A stretch of DNA of 64,000 nt from Streptomyces sp. SID13031 (GTDB lineage Bacteria; Actinomycetota; Actinomycetes; Propionibacteriales; Kribbellaceae), in assembly GCF_010548305.1 (NCBI RefSeq), contig NZ_JAAGLV010000002.1:310001-374000 (forward strand), read 5' to 3'. Under the pieces are notes generated by a model. It was not told where the DNA came from and did not search any database. It saw nothing but the letters and a program-made list of their open reading frames with translations. The translations under genes and the position numbers were made by a program. Numbering within the stretch: position 1 is the first letter of the stretch; each line of letters opens with the position of its first letter. Of this stretch, positions 1-8,053 are shown in pieces.

Positions 1-1027
1 GCGACGCGGTCCCGGTACGACGTTCGGCGCGCTGGCCACCTATCTGGTGATCCGCGGCGGCATCGCCTGGGCGGTGGACCAGCCGCTCGGCCAGATCCTC
101 GGCCACTTCCCGCTACTGATCGCCGAAGCAGTCCTGGTCGAATTGACGGCACTTGCCCTGGGCAACAGGAATCGCTTCCGGCTGGGACTCGTCGCGGGTG
201 CGCTGATCGGTACCGTCGGCGTGGTCGCGGAGTACGGGTGGAGCCAGCTGTGGATGCCGATCCACTGGCCTTCCTCGATGCTCCCGTCGGCGCTGGGCTT
301 CGGGCTGGTCACGGGTCTGGGCGCTGGGCTCGTCGGCGCATGGCTTGCCACCCGGTACGCCGAGGTGGCGGGCGAGGTGCGCCACACCCCACCGGTTCGC
401 TTGACGCATCAGCTCGGCGCGGTCGGGCTGGTCGCAGTACTGGCTGCGCTGTTCTTCTGTGTACCTCGCTCGGCTGACCCTGGTGTGACTGCAACGGTGT
501 CGCTGGAGCCGGTCGCGACCGGGTCGGAGCCGACGGCGTACGTGACGGTGAAGCTGCAGCCCGGTGATGCGGCTGACGGAGCGCGCTGGTTCGAGGCGCT
601 GGCGTGGCAGGGTGGCGGGCAGATGACGCACGCGATGGAGAAGGTTGCTGACAGCACCTATCGCTCGACCGAACCGCTGCCGATGTACGGCAAATGGAAG
701 TCGATGATCCGGCTGCACCGAGGTGCGCGGGACATGGTCGCGATGTGGGTCTACGCACCCGAGGACCTGAAGATCGAGAAGCCGGCCGTCCAGGTCTCCA
801 ACGGGGAGACGGTCGACTTCATCGCCGAGCAGCAGACGCTGCGGCGCGAGGAGCGGACCGACGTACCGCGCTGGATGTGGAACGGCGGCTACGCACTGCT
901 CGCCGTGGTCGGGTCACTGGAGCTCGTCGGGATCGCCTGGCTCGTCGGCCGCGGCGCTCGCGGCGGGCGGCTCCGCGCCGCACACTTGGAGGCACAGGGT
1001 TCTCGGCGTGAGAAGGAGACCGCATGA
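1..1027 (+). CDS. Multi-pass membrane protein, 5'-truncated
   Basis: The reading frame is open from the window edge (frame starting at base 2), so the N-terminus is missing. At least four hydrophobic segments fill the first half (around bases 20-480). They are followed by a soluble, probably extracytoplasmic stretch of about 130 residues rich in beta-type sequence, then a last hydrophobic segment near bases 880-940 and a basic tail. I do not recognise the family. The stop overlaps the next start as ATGA, so it is probably co-translated with the SDR gene that follows. A GTG at 47 is an internal codon rather than a convincing start. Confidence 0.75.
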   Translation, partial: RRGPGTTFGALATYLVIRGGIAWAVDQPLGQILGHFPLLIAEAVLVELTALALGNRNRFRLGLVAGALIGTVGVVAEYGWSQLWMPIHWPSSMLPSALGFGLVTGLGAGLVGAWLATRYAEVAGEVRHTPPVRLTHQLGAVGLVAVLAALFFCVPRSADPGVTATVSLEPVATGSEPTAYVTVKLQPGDAADGARWFEALAWQGGGQMTHAMEKVADSTYRSTEPLPMYGKWKSMIRLHRGARDMVAMWVYAPEDLKIEKPAVQVSNGETVDFIAEQQTLRREERTDVPRWMWNGGYALLAVVGSLELVGIAWLVGRGARGGRLRAAHLEAQGSRREKETA

Positions 1028-1845
1028 CGGGCAGGGCTGGTCTGCGCAAGGGTCGCGCTTGGGATCTGCGCGGCAAGAAGGCGCTGGTGACGGGTGCCGC
1101 CGGAGCGTTCGGGTCGGCGACGGTCGAGCAGTTGCGCGCTCGTGGCGCCGAGGTGATCGGGCTCGACCTGCAGAAGAGCGAAGACGTCATCGAGTGCGAC
1201 CTGACCCAGCCGGACCAGATCCCGGGTGCCGTCGCTGAGGCGATCGAGCGGCTCGGCGGGCTGGACCTGCTGATCAACAATGCGGGCATCGGCGTACCGG
1301 CACTCGCCGGGGAAGTGCCGGATGCCGTTGCCCGCAAGGTGATCGAGGTCAACCTGTTCGCCGGCTGGGGTGTCACCGCGGCGGCTCTGCCGGTACTACG
1401 GGCCGCACGCGGCCGGGTGATCTTCGTGTCCTCCGGGCTGGCGTACGTCACGCTCCCACTCGCCGCGTCGTACCTGGTGTCCAAGCGGGCGATCGACACC
1501 TACGCGGACGCGTTGCGAATCGAGAACGGCCGCGCGATCGACGTGAGCGTGATCTATCCGGGCTATGTGCCGACGCCGATCCATGACGCGTCGCTCGCGC
1601 GTGGAGTCGACCTCGGACTCTTCGTGCCGGCCGAGAGCGTCGCGCAGGTGGTCGGGACGATCGTCGACGTGGCCGGGGCTGCGCGACCGCCGCGGAACCG
1701 GGCTTCCACCCGGTCGACCGGATTGGCCGTCGCTGTCGCGCGGCACCTGCCGTCGGTGGCCGACCGGGTGGTCCGGTTGCGGACGAACCAGCAGCGCCGC
1801 AAGGGTGGGCTGGGCGAGTGGAAAGACCGACTGGGGAAGATATGA
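1024..1845 (+). CDS. Short-chain dehydrogenase/reductase (SDR)
   Basis: Classical SDR oxidoreductase of 273 residues. The cofactor motif TGAAGAFG lies near residue 24, NNAG near residue 89, a catalytic Ser in VSSG, and YxxxK in the sequence YLVSK. NAD(P)-dependent oxidation or reduction of an unidentified alcohol or ketone is expected. ATGA overlaps at both ends place it in one operon with the membrane protein upstream and the alpha/beta hydrolase downstream. That arrangement resembles lipid or xenobiotic SDR-hydrolase pairs, but the substrate cannot be read from the sequence. Confidence 0.9.
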   Translation: MTGRAGLRKGRAWDLRGKKALVTGAAGAFGSATVEQLRARGAEVIGLDLQKSEDVIECDLTQPDQIPGAVAEAIERLGGLDLLINNAGIGVPALAGEVPDAVARKVIEVNLFAGWGVTAAALPVLRAARGRVIFVSSGLAYVTLPLAASYLVSKRAIDTYADALRIENGRAIDVSVIYPGYVPTPIHDASLARGVDLGLFVPAESVAQVVGTIVDVAGAARPPRNRASTRSTGLAVAVARHLPSVADRVVRLRTNQQRRKGGLGEWKDRLGKI

Positions 1846-2864
1846 CGGTGCAAGCAGAGCTGGCCGGGGACGATGAGACGAAGCAGATGAAGCGGTCCGA
1901 GGGCGAGAGGGCGCGGCAGGCGGAACGCTCTGCGGTGGTCACGCCCGACGGGGTGCGGCTGCATGTCGAGACGACTGGATCGGCGGACGCGCCGGTGACG
2001 GTCGTGCTCGCCCATGGCTGGACCTGCTCGACACGGAGTTGGCATCACCAACTGGCCGGGCTGCCCCGGGTGCTGGGTTCGTCCGACGTGCGGGTTGTCG
2101 CCTATGACCATCGCGGGCACGGACGGTCGGAGGCCGCGCCGGCCGGCACGACGCGGATCGAGCAACTGGCGGACGACCTGGCCTTCGTACTCGACGAAAT
2201 CGTCGGCGACGGGCCGGTGGTCTATGCCGGGCACTCGATGGGCGGAATGACCTTGATGGCGCTGGCCGAGCGGCGGCCGGAACTGTTCGGCTCTCGCATC
2301 GCGGCGGCGGCTCTGGTCGCCACCTCGTCGGGTCAGCTGAGCTCGCGGGCGTTCGGACTGCCCGCCCGGTTCGACGGCCCCGCGTCGGTGCTGGCCCCTC
2401 GGGCGATGCACCTCGCCGGAAGGCGGATGGAGCGGCGTGCGGCCGGCGCAGTACGAGCGGTGTCTCCGCAAAGCGCGTCGTCCTGGTTGCAGGGAGCATC
2501 GGCTGCCGCGCGGCGGCCGGCGCTGCGGCAACTGGTGTTCGGGAAGAAGGTCGATCCGGCCGAGGTCGACATCCTGATGGCGGATCTGGCGGTCTTGCCG
2601 GGGGCGTCCTTCGGTGGCTTCTTCGAAGCGATCGTGCGGCACGACCGTGGGCACGCGCTGGCGGTGCTCGACCAGATCCCGGTGGAGATCATGCACGGCA
2701 CCCGCGACCGGCTGATCGCGCCGCGGCACGGCAACCGGATGGCGCAGCTGATCCCGTCCGCGCGACTGTGGATGTACCCAGGCGCCGGCCACATGCTGAT
2801 GCAGGAACGGCCCCGGGACGTGACCCAGCGCCTGGCGTCCCTGGTGCGGAAGGTCCGCGCCTAG
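1842..2864 (+). CDS. Alpha/beta-fold hydrolase
   Basis: 340-residue alpha/beta hydrolase. It has the oxyanion motif HGWTCS, the nucleophile elbow GHSMGG, a late catalytic Asp region (HGTRDRLI) and a terminal His in GAGHML. I chose the ATG at 1842 because it is preceded by GGGGAAG and forms an ATGA overlap with the SDR stop; a GTG 24 bases upstream is less likely. It is probably an esterase or lipase acting in the cytoplasm, as no signal peptide is seen. The C-terminus converges on, and overlaps by four bases, the gene on the opposite strand. Confidence 0.9.
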   Translation: MTVQAELAGDDETKQMKRSEGERARQAERSAVVTPDGVRLHVETTGSADAPVTVVLAHGWTCSTRSWHHQLAGLPRVLGSSDVRVVAYDHRGHGRSEAAPAGTTRIEQLADDLAFVLDEIVGDGPVVYAGHSMGGMTLMALAERRPELFGSRIAAAALVATSSGQLSSRAFGLPARFDGPASVLAPRAMHLAGRRMERRAAGAVRAVSPQSASSWLQGASAAARRPALRQLVFGKKVDPAEVDILMADLAVLPGASFGGFFEAIVRHDRGHALAVLDQIPVEIMHGTRDRLIAPRHGNRMAQLIPSARLWMYPGAGHMLMQERPRDVTQRLASLVRKVRA

Positions 2865-3259
2865 AGCGCCCGCATCCGGTTGTTGCGCGCGTTGTGCTCG
2901 ACCTCGGCGAGCCCGAGCGCCTCGAGCACCGGCGGCACGTAGTTCGCGAACCGCCCGCGGAACCCCTTCTTCACCCCGTACCACCCACCGACGGGGTTGT
3001 CTTCCGCGCGCGCCCACGCCTCCACGGTCCCCGGCGCCGCGGGCTTCTGCTCGTCCGCGTTCCCCAGCAACATCCAGTCACCGTGCTTGCTGAGCATCGC
3101 GTGCAGATCCTCGACGCACCGCGCCTGATAACTCAACCTGGTGCTCCCGACCTGACAGACCAGCAGGTCGTCCTCCCGATGCATCTGGTACTGCGACCCG
3201 CCGGGCGGCGTACTCAACACCCACGGATCGTCCTTGGTCCCTGTCCCAGTGAACGCCAT
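2861..3259 (-). CDS. Conserved hypothetical protein, 132 aa
   Basis: Small soluble protein beginning MAFTGTGTKDDPW, with a Trp-rich middle and the C-terminal sequence NARNNRMRAL. The N-terminal 'G(T)xxDPW-L-TPPG' style and overall look match a widespread actinobacterial hypothetical family whose function I do not know. The ATG at 3259 is chosen over an adjacent GTG because GAGGGGG lies at a better distance. It is convergent with the hydrolase gene, and divergent from the CoA transferase with a short intergenic region. Confidence 0.75.
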   Translation of the reverse strand: MAFTGTGTKDDPWVLSTPPGGSQYQMHREDDLLVCQVGSTRLSYQARCVEDLHAMLSKHGDWMLLGNADEQKPAAPGTVEAWARAEDNPVGGWYGVKKGFRGRFANYVPPVLEALGLAEVEHNARNNRMRAL

Positions 3260-3314
3260 CACAACCCCCTCGTTTCGTGGCCCTTGAGTCGCAGGCTACG
3301 CCTAGGGTGAGCTG

Positions 3315-4460
3315 GTGCAGAACCTTCTGTCTGACCTGGTGGTTGTGGATCTGACTCGGGCGTTGTCGGGTCCTCATGCGGCGATGATGCTGGGGGATCT
3401 GGGCGCTCGGGTGATCAAGGTGGAGACACCCGCCGGCGGGGATGACAGCCGGGGGTGGGGGCCGCCGTTCGTGGCGGGGGAGTCGACGTATTTCTTGTCG
3501 GCCAACCGGAACAAGGAGTCGGTGACGGCGGACCTCAAGTCGGCCGAGGGCAAGGAGTTCCTGACCAAGCTGGTGGGCAAGGCCGACGTGTTGCTGGAGA
3601 ACTTCCGGCCGGGGGTGCTGGATCGGCTCGGGTTCTCGGTCGAGCGGTTGCACGAGCTCAATCCGCGACTGGTGATCTTGTCGATCACCGGGTTCGGGCA
3701 CGACGGGCCGGAGGGCGGGCGCGCCGGGTACGACCAGATCGCGCAGGGCGAGGGCGGACTGATGAGCATCACGGGTGCCGTCGAACCGACCAAGACCGGC
3801 GTACCGATCGCTGATCTGCTGGCCGGGATGTACGGCGCGTATGGCGTGCTCGCCGCGTTGCACGAGCGAGGCGTCACCGGGCGCGGCCGGGTGGTCCGGA
3901 CTTCGCTGTTGGCGTCGGTGGTCGGAGTACACGCCTTCCACGGCACCAAGTGGACCGTTGCGGGGGAGTTGCCTGAGCGGGTCGGCAATCACCACGCGCA
4001 GATCGCTCCGTACGGGATGTATCGGACCAAGGACGACATCGTGCAGGTCGCAGTCGGCAGCGAGTCGCAATGGCAGACCTTCGCTCCTGTGGTCGGGCTC
4101 GACCCTGCTGACGAGCGCTTCGCCACGAACCCCCTCCGGGTCGCCCACCGCGACGAGCTGACCGCCGCCATCGAGACCGCCTTCAGCACCGAGCCCGCCG
4201 ACGAGTGGCTGCGCAGACTCGGGGAGACGGGCATCCCGGCCGGTAAGGTCCGCGACTTCCAGCAGGTCTACGAATGGGAGCAGACCCAGTCGCAGGGCCT
4301 GCTCATCGACGTCGACCACCCAACCCTCGGCCGCATCCAGCTCCCCGGCCCGCCACTGCGCTTCGACGACAACCCGTACGCCGGCGCGCGCGAAACCAAC
4401 CTGCCCCCACCCCGCCTCGGCGAGCACGACGACTCCGTCCGCGCCTGGCTCGAGGAGTAG
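3315..4460 (+). CDS. Family III CoA transferase (CaiB/BaiF)
   Basis: 381 residues with the family III pattern: an N-terminal 'DLTRALSGPHAAMMLGDLGA' segment, SANRNKES, the motif ITGFGHDGP, and the conserved Asp in GVPIADLLAGMYGAY expected to carry the acyl intermediate. It moves CoA between acyl groups; the substrate is unknown. The GTG start at 3315 follows a weak Shine-Dalgarno. A close paralogue, broken by a frameshift, lies at 54,906-56,067. The two share long nearly identical stretches, so this intact copy may cover the same activity. Confidence 0.92.
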   Translation: MQNLLSDLVVVDLTRALSGPHAAMMLGDLGARVIKVETPAGGDDSRGWGPPFVAGESTYFLSANRNKESVTADLKSAEGKEFLTKLVGKADVLLENFRPGVLDRLGFSVERLHELNPRLVILSITGFGHDGPEGGRAGYDQIAQGEGGLMSITGAVEPTKTGVPIADLLAGMYGAYGVLAALHERGVTGRGRVVRTSLLASVVGVHAFHGTKWTVAGELPERVGNHHAQIAPYGMYRTKDDIVQVAVGSESQWQTFAPVVGLDPADERFATNPLRVAHRDELTAAIETAFSTEPADEWLRRLGETGIPAGKVRDFQQVYEWEQTQSQGLLIDVDHPTLGRIQLPGPPLRFDDNPYAGARETNLPPPRLGEHDDSVRAWLEE

Positions 4461-4545
4461 CCGCGCGTCGCAGTACCGGCGCCTCCTTCTGCACTTTAAG
4501 TACAGAACCTCCGGGCCTTACCAGTGACGTGAGAGGATCACCCGC

Positions 4546-5982
4546 GTGACTGCCTTGCCGAGCGTTTCCTACTCCATCACCGTCCGCCTCGAGGTGCCTG
4601 CCGGTGGCTCCACGGTGAGCAAACTGACGACCGCGGTCGAGCAGGCCGGTGGCCTCGTCACCGCGCTCGACGTGACCGCCTCCGGGCACGAGCGGCTGCG
4701 GATCGACGTGACGTGTGCCGCCGCCGACACCGAGCACGCCGGCCGGCTGGTCGAGGCGATGCGCGCCGTACCGGGCGTGGAGATCGGCCGGGTCTCCGAC
4801 CGGACCTTCCTGATGCACCTCGGCGGCAAGATCTCGATGGAGGCCAAGCACCCGATCCGCAACCGTGACGACCTCTCGATGATCTACACCCCGGGAGTCG
4901 CGCGGGTCTGTCTGGCGATCGCCGCCAACCCCGAGGACGCCCGCCGGCTGACCATCAAGCGCAACACCGTCGCGGTCGTCACCGACGGATCCGCCGTCCT
5001 GGGCCTGGGCAACATCGGTCCGGAGGCCGCGCTGCCGGTGATGGAGGGCAAGGCCGCGCTGTTCAAGCGCTTCGCCGGGATCGACGCCTGGCCACTGTGC
5101 CTGGACACCCAGGACACCGAGGGGATCATCGCCGTGGTCAAGGCGATCGCTCCCGGGTTCGCCGGGATCAACCTGGAGGACATCTCCGCGCCGCGCTGCT
5201 TCGAGATCGAGGCCCGGCTGCGCGAGGAGCTCGACATCCCGGTCTTCCACGACGACCAGCACGGTACGGCGGTGGTCGTCCTGGCCGCCCTGTTCAACGC
5301 GCTGCGCGTGGTCAACAAGGACATCAGCGAGGTGCGGGTCGTGCTGTCGGGCGCGGGCGCGGCCGGTACGGCGATCCTGAAGCTGCTGATCGAGGCCGGT
5401 CTGCAGGACGCGATCGTGGCCGACATCGCCGGCGTCATCCACACCGAGCGCGAGGGGTTGTCGCCCGAGCTGCGCTGGATCGCGGAGAACACCAACGCCG
5501 CGAAGTACAGCGGCGACCTGAAGGGCGCGCTGGCCGGCGCCGACGTGTTCATCGGCGTCTCGGCGCCGAACATCCTGAACGGCGCCGACATCGCGACGAT
5601 GAACAAGGACTCGATCGTCTTCGCGCTCGCCAACCCGGACCCGGAGGTCGACCCGGCGGCGGCGCACGAGCACGCGGCCGTCGTCGCGACCGGGCGCAGC
5701 GACTTCCCCAACCAGATCAACAACGTGCTGGTCTTCCCGGGCGTCTTCCGCGGTCTGCTCGACGCGCAGTCATCGAAGGTTTCGATCCAGATGGAGCTGG
5801 CGGCCGCGAAGGCGCTGGCCAGTGTCGTCACCGACGATGAGCTGAACGCCGACTACATCGTGCCGAGCGTCTTCCACCCGGAGGTGCACACCCGGGTCGC
5901 GCACGCCGTCCGCGACGCGGCCGGTGGCAAGGCGCCGGCGGCGGAGATGTTCCCGGACGACTCACCCGGCGCGCTGATTTGA
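4546..5982 (+). CDS. NAD-dependent malic enzyme with N-terminal ACT domain
   Basis: 478 residues. An ACT-like regulatory domain occupies about residues 8-85. The malic enzyme catalytic core follows, with the MIYTPGVARV segment, the TDGSAVLGLGN motif, FHDDQHGT (metal/substrate region) and the Rossmann motif SGAGAAGTA near residue 268. It decarboxylates malate to pyruvate with NAD(P)+ reduction, linking the TCA cycle to pyruvate and acetyl-CoA. The ACT domain suggests allosteric control by a small ligand. GTG start at 4546. Monocistronic in appearance. Confidence 0.95.
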   Translation: MTALPSVSYSITVRLEVPAGGSTVSKLTTAVEQAGGLVTALDVTASGHERLRIDVTCAAADTEHAGRLVEAMRAVPGVEIGRVSDRTFLMHLGGKISMEAKHPIRNRDDLSMIYTPGVARVCLAIAANPEDARRLTIKRNTVAVVTDGSAVLGLGNIGPEAALPVMEGKAALFKRFAGIDAWPLCLDTQDTEGIIAVVKAIAPGFAGINLEDISAPRCFEIEARLREELDIPVFHDDQHGTAVVVLAALFNALRVVNKDISEVRVVLSGAGAAGTAILKLLIEAGLQDAIVADIAGVIHTEREGLSPELRWIAENTNAAKYSGDLKGALAGADVFIGVSAPNILNGADIATMNKDSIVFALANPDPEVDPAAAHEHAAVVATGRSDFPNQINNVLVFPGVFRGLLDAQSSKVSIQMELAAAKALASVVTDDELNADYIVPSVFHPEVHTRVAHAVRDAAGGKAPAAEMFPDDSPGALI

Positions 5983-5992
5983 GTCGTTTGCT

Positions 5993-6406
5993 TTGATTGA
6001 CACCATCTTGACCTCAACCGAAGTCCGTACTTCCCGCAGTACGTGGGTGTGGCGGGCCGCCTTCGTGGTGGCCTGCCTGATCCACCTGTACGGGGTGTAC
6101 TCGCCGCATCAGGCCGGCTCCGACGTGGACTTCCCGTACTCGGACAAGCTCGCGCATCTGTTCCTGTTCGGATCCGTGGCCTATTTCGGCCTGCGCAGCG
6201 GCGTACCGGCTCACTGGTTGCTGCCGGTGATCGCGGCGAACGCGGTGATCAGCGAGGTGGTCCAGTACTTCTGGCTGCCGTTCCGCAGTGGCGATCCGTT
6301 CGACACCGTGGCCGACCTGTGCGGGCTGGCGCTGGGCGCCTGGCTCGGGTTCCGCGCGATCCGTGCCCAGCTTCGTGTGCCCAAAAAGGTGCCGGGCACG
6401 CCATGA
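5993..6406 (+). CDS. VanZ-like family membrane protein
   Basis: About 137 residues with three to four hydrophobic segments. The VanZ signature can be read: DKLAHLFLFG, then an E..Q pair (SEVVQYFWLPFRSGD), then D..ADLCGLALGAWLG. Function is unproven in most members; the prototype VanZ gives low-level teicoplanin resistance. The start is uncertain: TTG at 5993 has no clear ribosome binding site, and a GTG further in (about 6,044) is an alternative. It sits 10 bases after the malic enzyme gene and directly before yqgE. Confidence 0.8.
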   Translation: MIDTILTSTEVRTSRSTWVWRAAFVVACLIHLYGVYSPHQAGSDVDFPYSDKLAHLFLFGSVAYFGLRSGVPAHWLLPVIAANAVISEVVQYFWLPFRSGDPFDTVADLCGLALGAWLGFRAIRAQLRVPKKVPGTP

Positions 6407-6413
6407 TGGGTGC

Positions 6414-6971
6414 ATGACGGCCACGACCCTGACCGGCTCGCTGCTGGTGGCGACCCCGTTGCTCGACGAGCCGCCGTTTCGGCGGTCGGTGATCCTGCTG
6501 CTGGATCACGACGAGGATGGGGCGCTGGGCGTGGTGGTGAACCGCGCCGCCGACCTAGAGGTCGATCGGGTGCTGGCCGACTGGTCGGAGACGGTGAGCG
6601 AGCCCGGCGTGCTCTTCATGGGCGGCCCGGTGGGCACCGACAGCGCCCTCGCGGTCGCCGAGGTGATCGAGTCGGCCGACCCGCCCGGGTGGCGGGAGTG
6701 CTTCGGCCGGATCGGGCTGATCGATCTCGACGTACCGCCCGCGCTGCTCGAAGGCGCCATCCAGCGGATGCGGATCTTCGCCGGCTACGCGGGCTGGTCG
6801 AGCGGCCAGCTCGAAGGCGAGATCAGCGAAGGCGCCTGGTACGTCGTACCGTCCGAACCCGACGACGTCTTCAGCCTGCAGCCGGAGGGCCTGTGGCGAC
6901 GCGTCCTGCGCCGCCAGCACGACCAGCTGGCCTACCTGGCCACCTACCCCGACGACCCGACCCAGAACTAG
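6414..6971 (+). CDS. YqgE/AlgH family protein (DUF179)
   Basis: 185 residues, usual family size. Family motifs are plain: GSLLVATPLLDEPPFRRSV at the N-terminus, GVVVNRAAD, FMGGPVG, then AGYAGWSSGQLEGEI and GAWYVV. The biochemical role of the family is unsettled; AlgH was linked to alginate regulation in Pseudomonas. The ATG at 6414 begins the conserved N-terminus, so longer upstream extensions of the frame are rejected. It follows the VanZ-like gene by seven bases. Confidence 0.93.
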   Translation: MTATTLTGSLLVATPLLDEPPFRRSVILLLDHDEDGALGVVVNRAADLEVDRVLADWSETVSEPGVLFMGGPVGTDSALAVAEVIESADPPGWRECFGRIGLIDLDVPPALLEGAIQRMRIFAGYAGWSSGQLEGEISEGAWYVVPSEPDDVFSLQPEGLWRRVLRRQHDQLAYLATYPDDPTQN

Positions 6972-7019
6972 AGCTGGAGCGCCCCGCGTTCCTGGAGCGC
7001 TCCGAGCTCTCGGGGCGGG

Positions 7020-7292
7020 TTACTCCTTGTCGCCTTCGCCGTCCCCGTCACCGGGGTGGAGGGTCTCCCAGATCTCTTTGCACTCCGGACAGACCGGGAA
7101 CTTCTGCGGGTCGCGACTCGGCACCCAGACCTTGCCGCACAGCGCGACGACCGGGGTGCCCATCACCATCGCCTCGGTCAGCTTGTCCTTCGGCACGTAG
7201 TGCGAGAACCGCTCGTGATCGCCCTCGTCCAGCGACGGCATGGTCCGCTCGTCGATGACCGTCTCTGCGCCGGGGCTCAGCTGAGTACTCAT
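7020..7292 (-). CDS. DUF3039 domain protein
   Basis: 90 residues. The conserved core reads ERFSHYVPKDKLTEAMVMG, then ALCGKVW and FPVCPECKEI, giving a C...CxxC cluster plus a nearby His that could bind a metal. This is the actinobacterial DUF3039 family; no function is established. The true start is the ATG at 7292 (MSTQLSPG); the open frame beyond it lacks conservation and a ribosome binding site. The C-terminus is a short acidic tail. Confidence 0.88.
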   Translation of the reverse strand: MSTQLSPGAETVIDERTMPSLDEGDHERFSHYVPKDKLTEAMVMGTPVVALCGKVWVPSRDPQKFPVCPECKEIWETLHPGDGDGEGDKE

Positions 7293-7432
7293 AGCCACGA
7301 GTGTAGGTCGCCCGACCGTCCAACTCCCAGAACTTCTCCACAGCCGGCCGCCGCAGATTGCCCTGTGGACAACTGGGGAAGCCCAGGGCAGATGACGGCA
7401 CTTTGTAGGTATGGACCACAAAAGGAGGCACC

Positions 7433-8002
7433 ATGGCAGTCATGGAACCCGAGCCGCAGTACCCGCCGCCTTGGCGACGGAGCGGGCCGCTGACCCGGGA
7501 CGATCTCGACCGGATGCCCGATGACGGACACCGCTACGAGCTCATCGACGGGGCGCTGATCATGACACCGGCGCCCTCGATCCGACATCAGGATGTGGTG
7601 CTGAATCTTGCCCTCGAGCTCAAGGCCGCATGTCCCCCCGACTTGAAGGTCATGATCGCGCCCACCGATGTCGCCATCAGCCAGGACACGATCATGCAGC
7701 CCGATGTGCTGGTCGCGCGGCGTGAGGACTTCACCGAGCGGGATCTGCCGCAGGCGCCGTTGCTCGCCGTCGAGGTGCTCTCACCGAGCACTCGCCGGAT
7801 CGATGTGATGCTGAAGTTCTCCCGGTTCGAGGCGGCCGGGTGCCAGTCCTACTGGGTGATCGATCCCGACACGCCGGAGCTGATCGCGTGGGAGATGCGG
7901 GACGGGGCATATGCGCAGGTGGCGAAGGTCGTCGGGGACCAGGTCGTGGAGCTGTCGTTGCCGTTCGTCGTCTCGGTGGCGCCCGCCGATCTGACCTTGT
8001 AG
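7433..8002 (+). CDS. Uma2 family (DUF820) putative endonuclease
   Basis: 189 residues with the PD-(D/E)xK-like Uma2 layout: YELIDGALIMTPAPS at the N-terminus, QPDVLVARRED, LLAVEVLSPSTRRID (E and nearby D/K of the fold), and SYWVIDPDTPEL. Uma2 proteins are abundant in cyanobacteria and actinomycetes, with no settled role. The ATG is preceded by AAAGGAGG with good spacing. The short intergenic region upstream is the only AT-rich promoter-like stretch here. Confidence 0.88.
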   Translation: MAVMEPEPQYPPPWRRSGPLTRDDLDRMPDDGHRYELIDGALIMTPAPSIRHQDVVLNLALELKAACPPDLKVMIAPTDVAISQDTIMQPDVLVARREDFTERDLPQAPLLAVEVLSPSTRRIDVMLKFSRFEAAGCQSYWVIDPDTPELIAWEMRDGAYAQVAKVVGDQVVELSLPFVVSVAPADLTL

Positions 8003-8053
8003 GGGATCTCGGGTAACGTTCCTGTACGGCCGACAGTCGACTATCGGGGGAGT

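Noticed and set aside
113..758. Long minus-strand open frames opposite the first genes
   Set aside because: Arg/Pro/His-rich composition typical of antisense frames in high-GC DNA, with no family motifs or ribosome binding sites.
1563..3017. 484-codon minus-strand open frame
   Set aside because: Runs antisense through the clear SDR and hydrolase genes; composition is that of a shadow frame.
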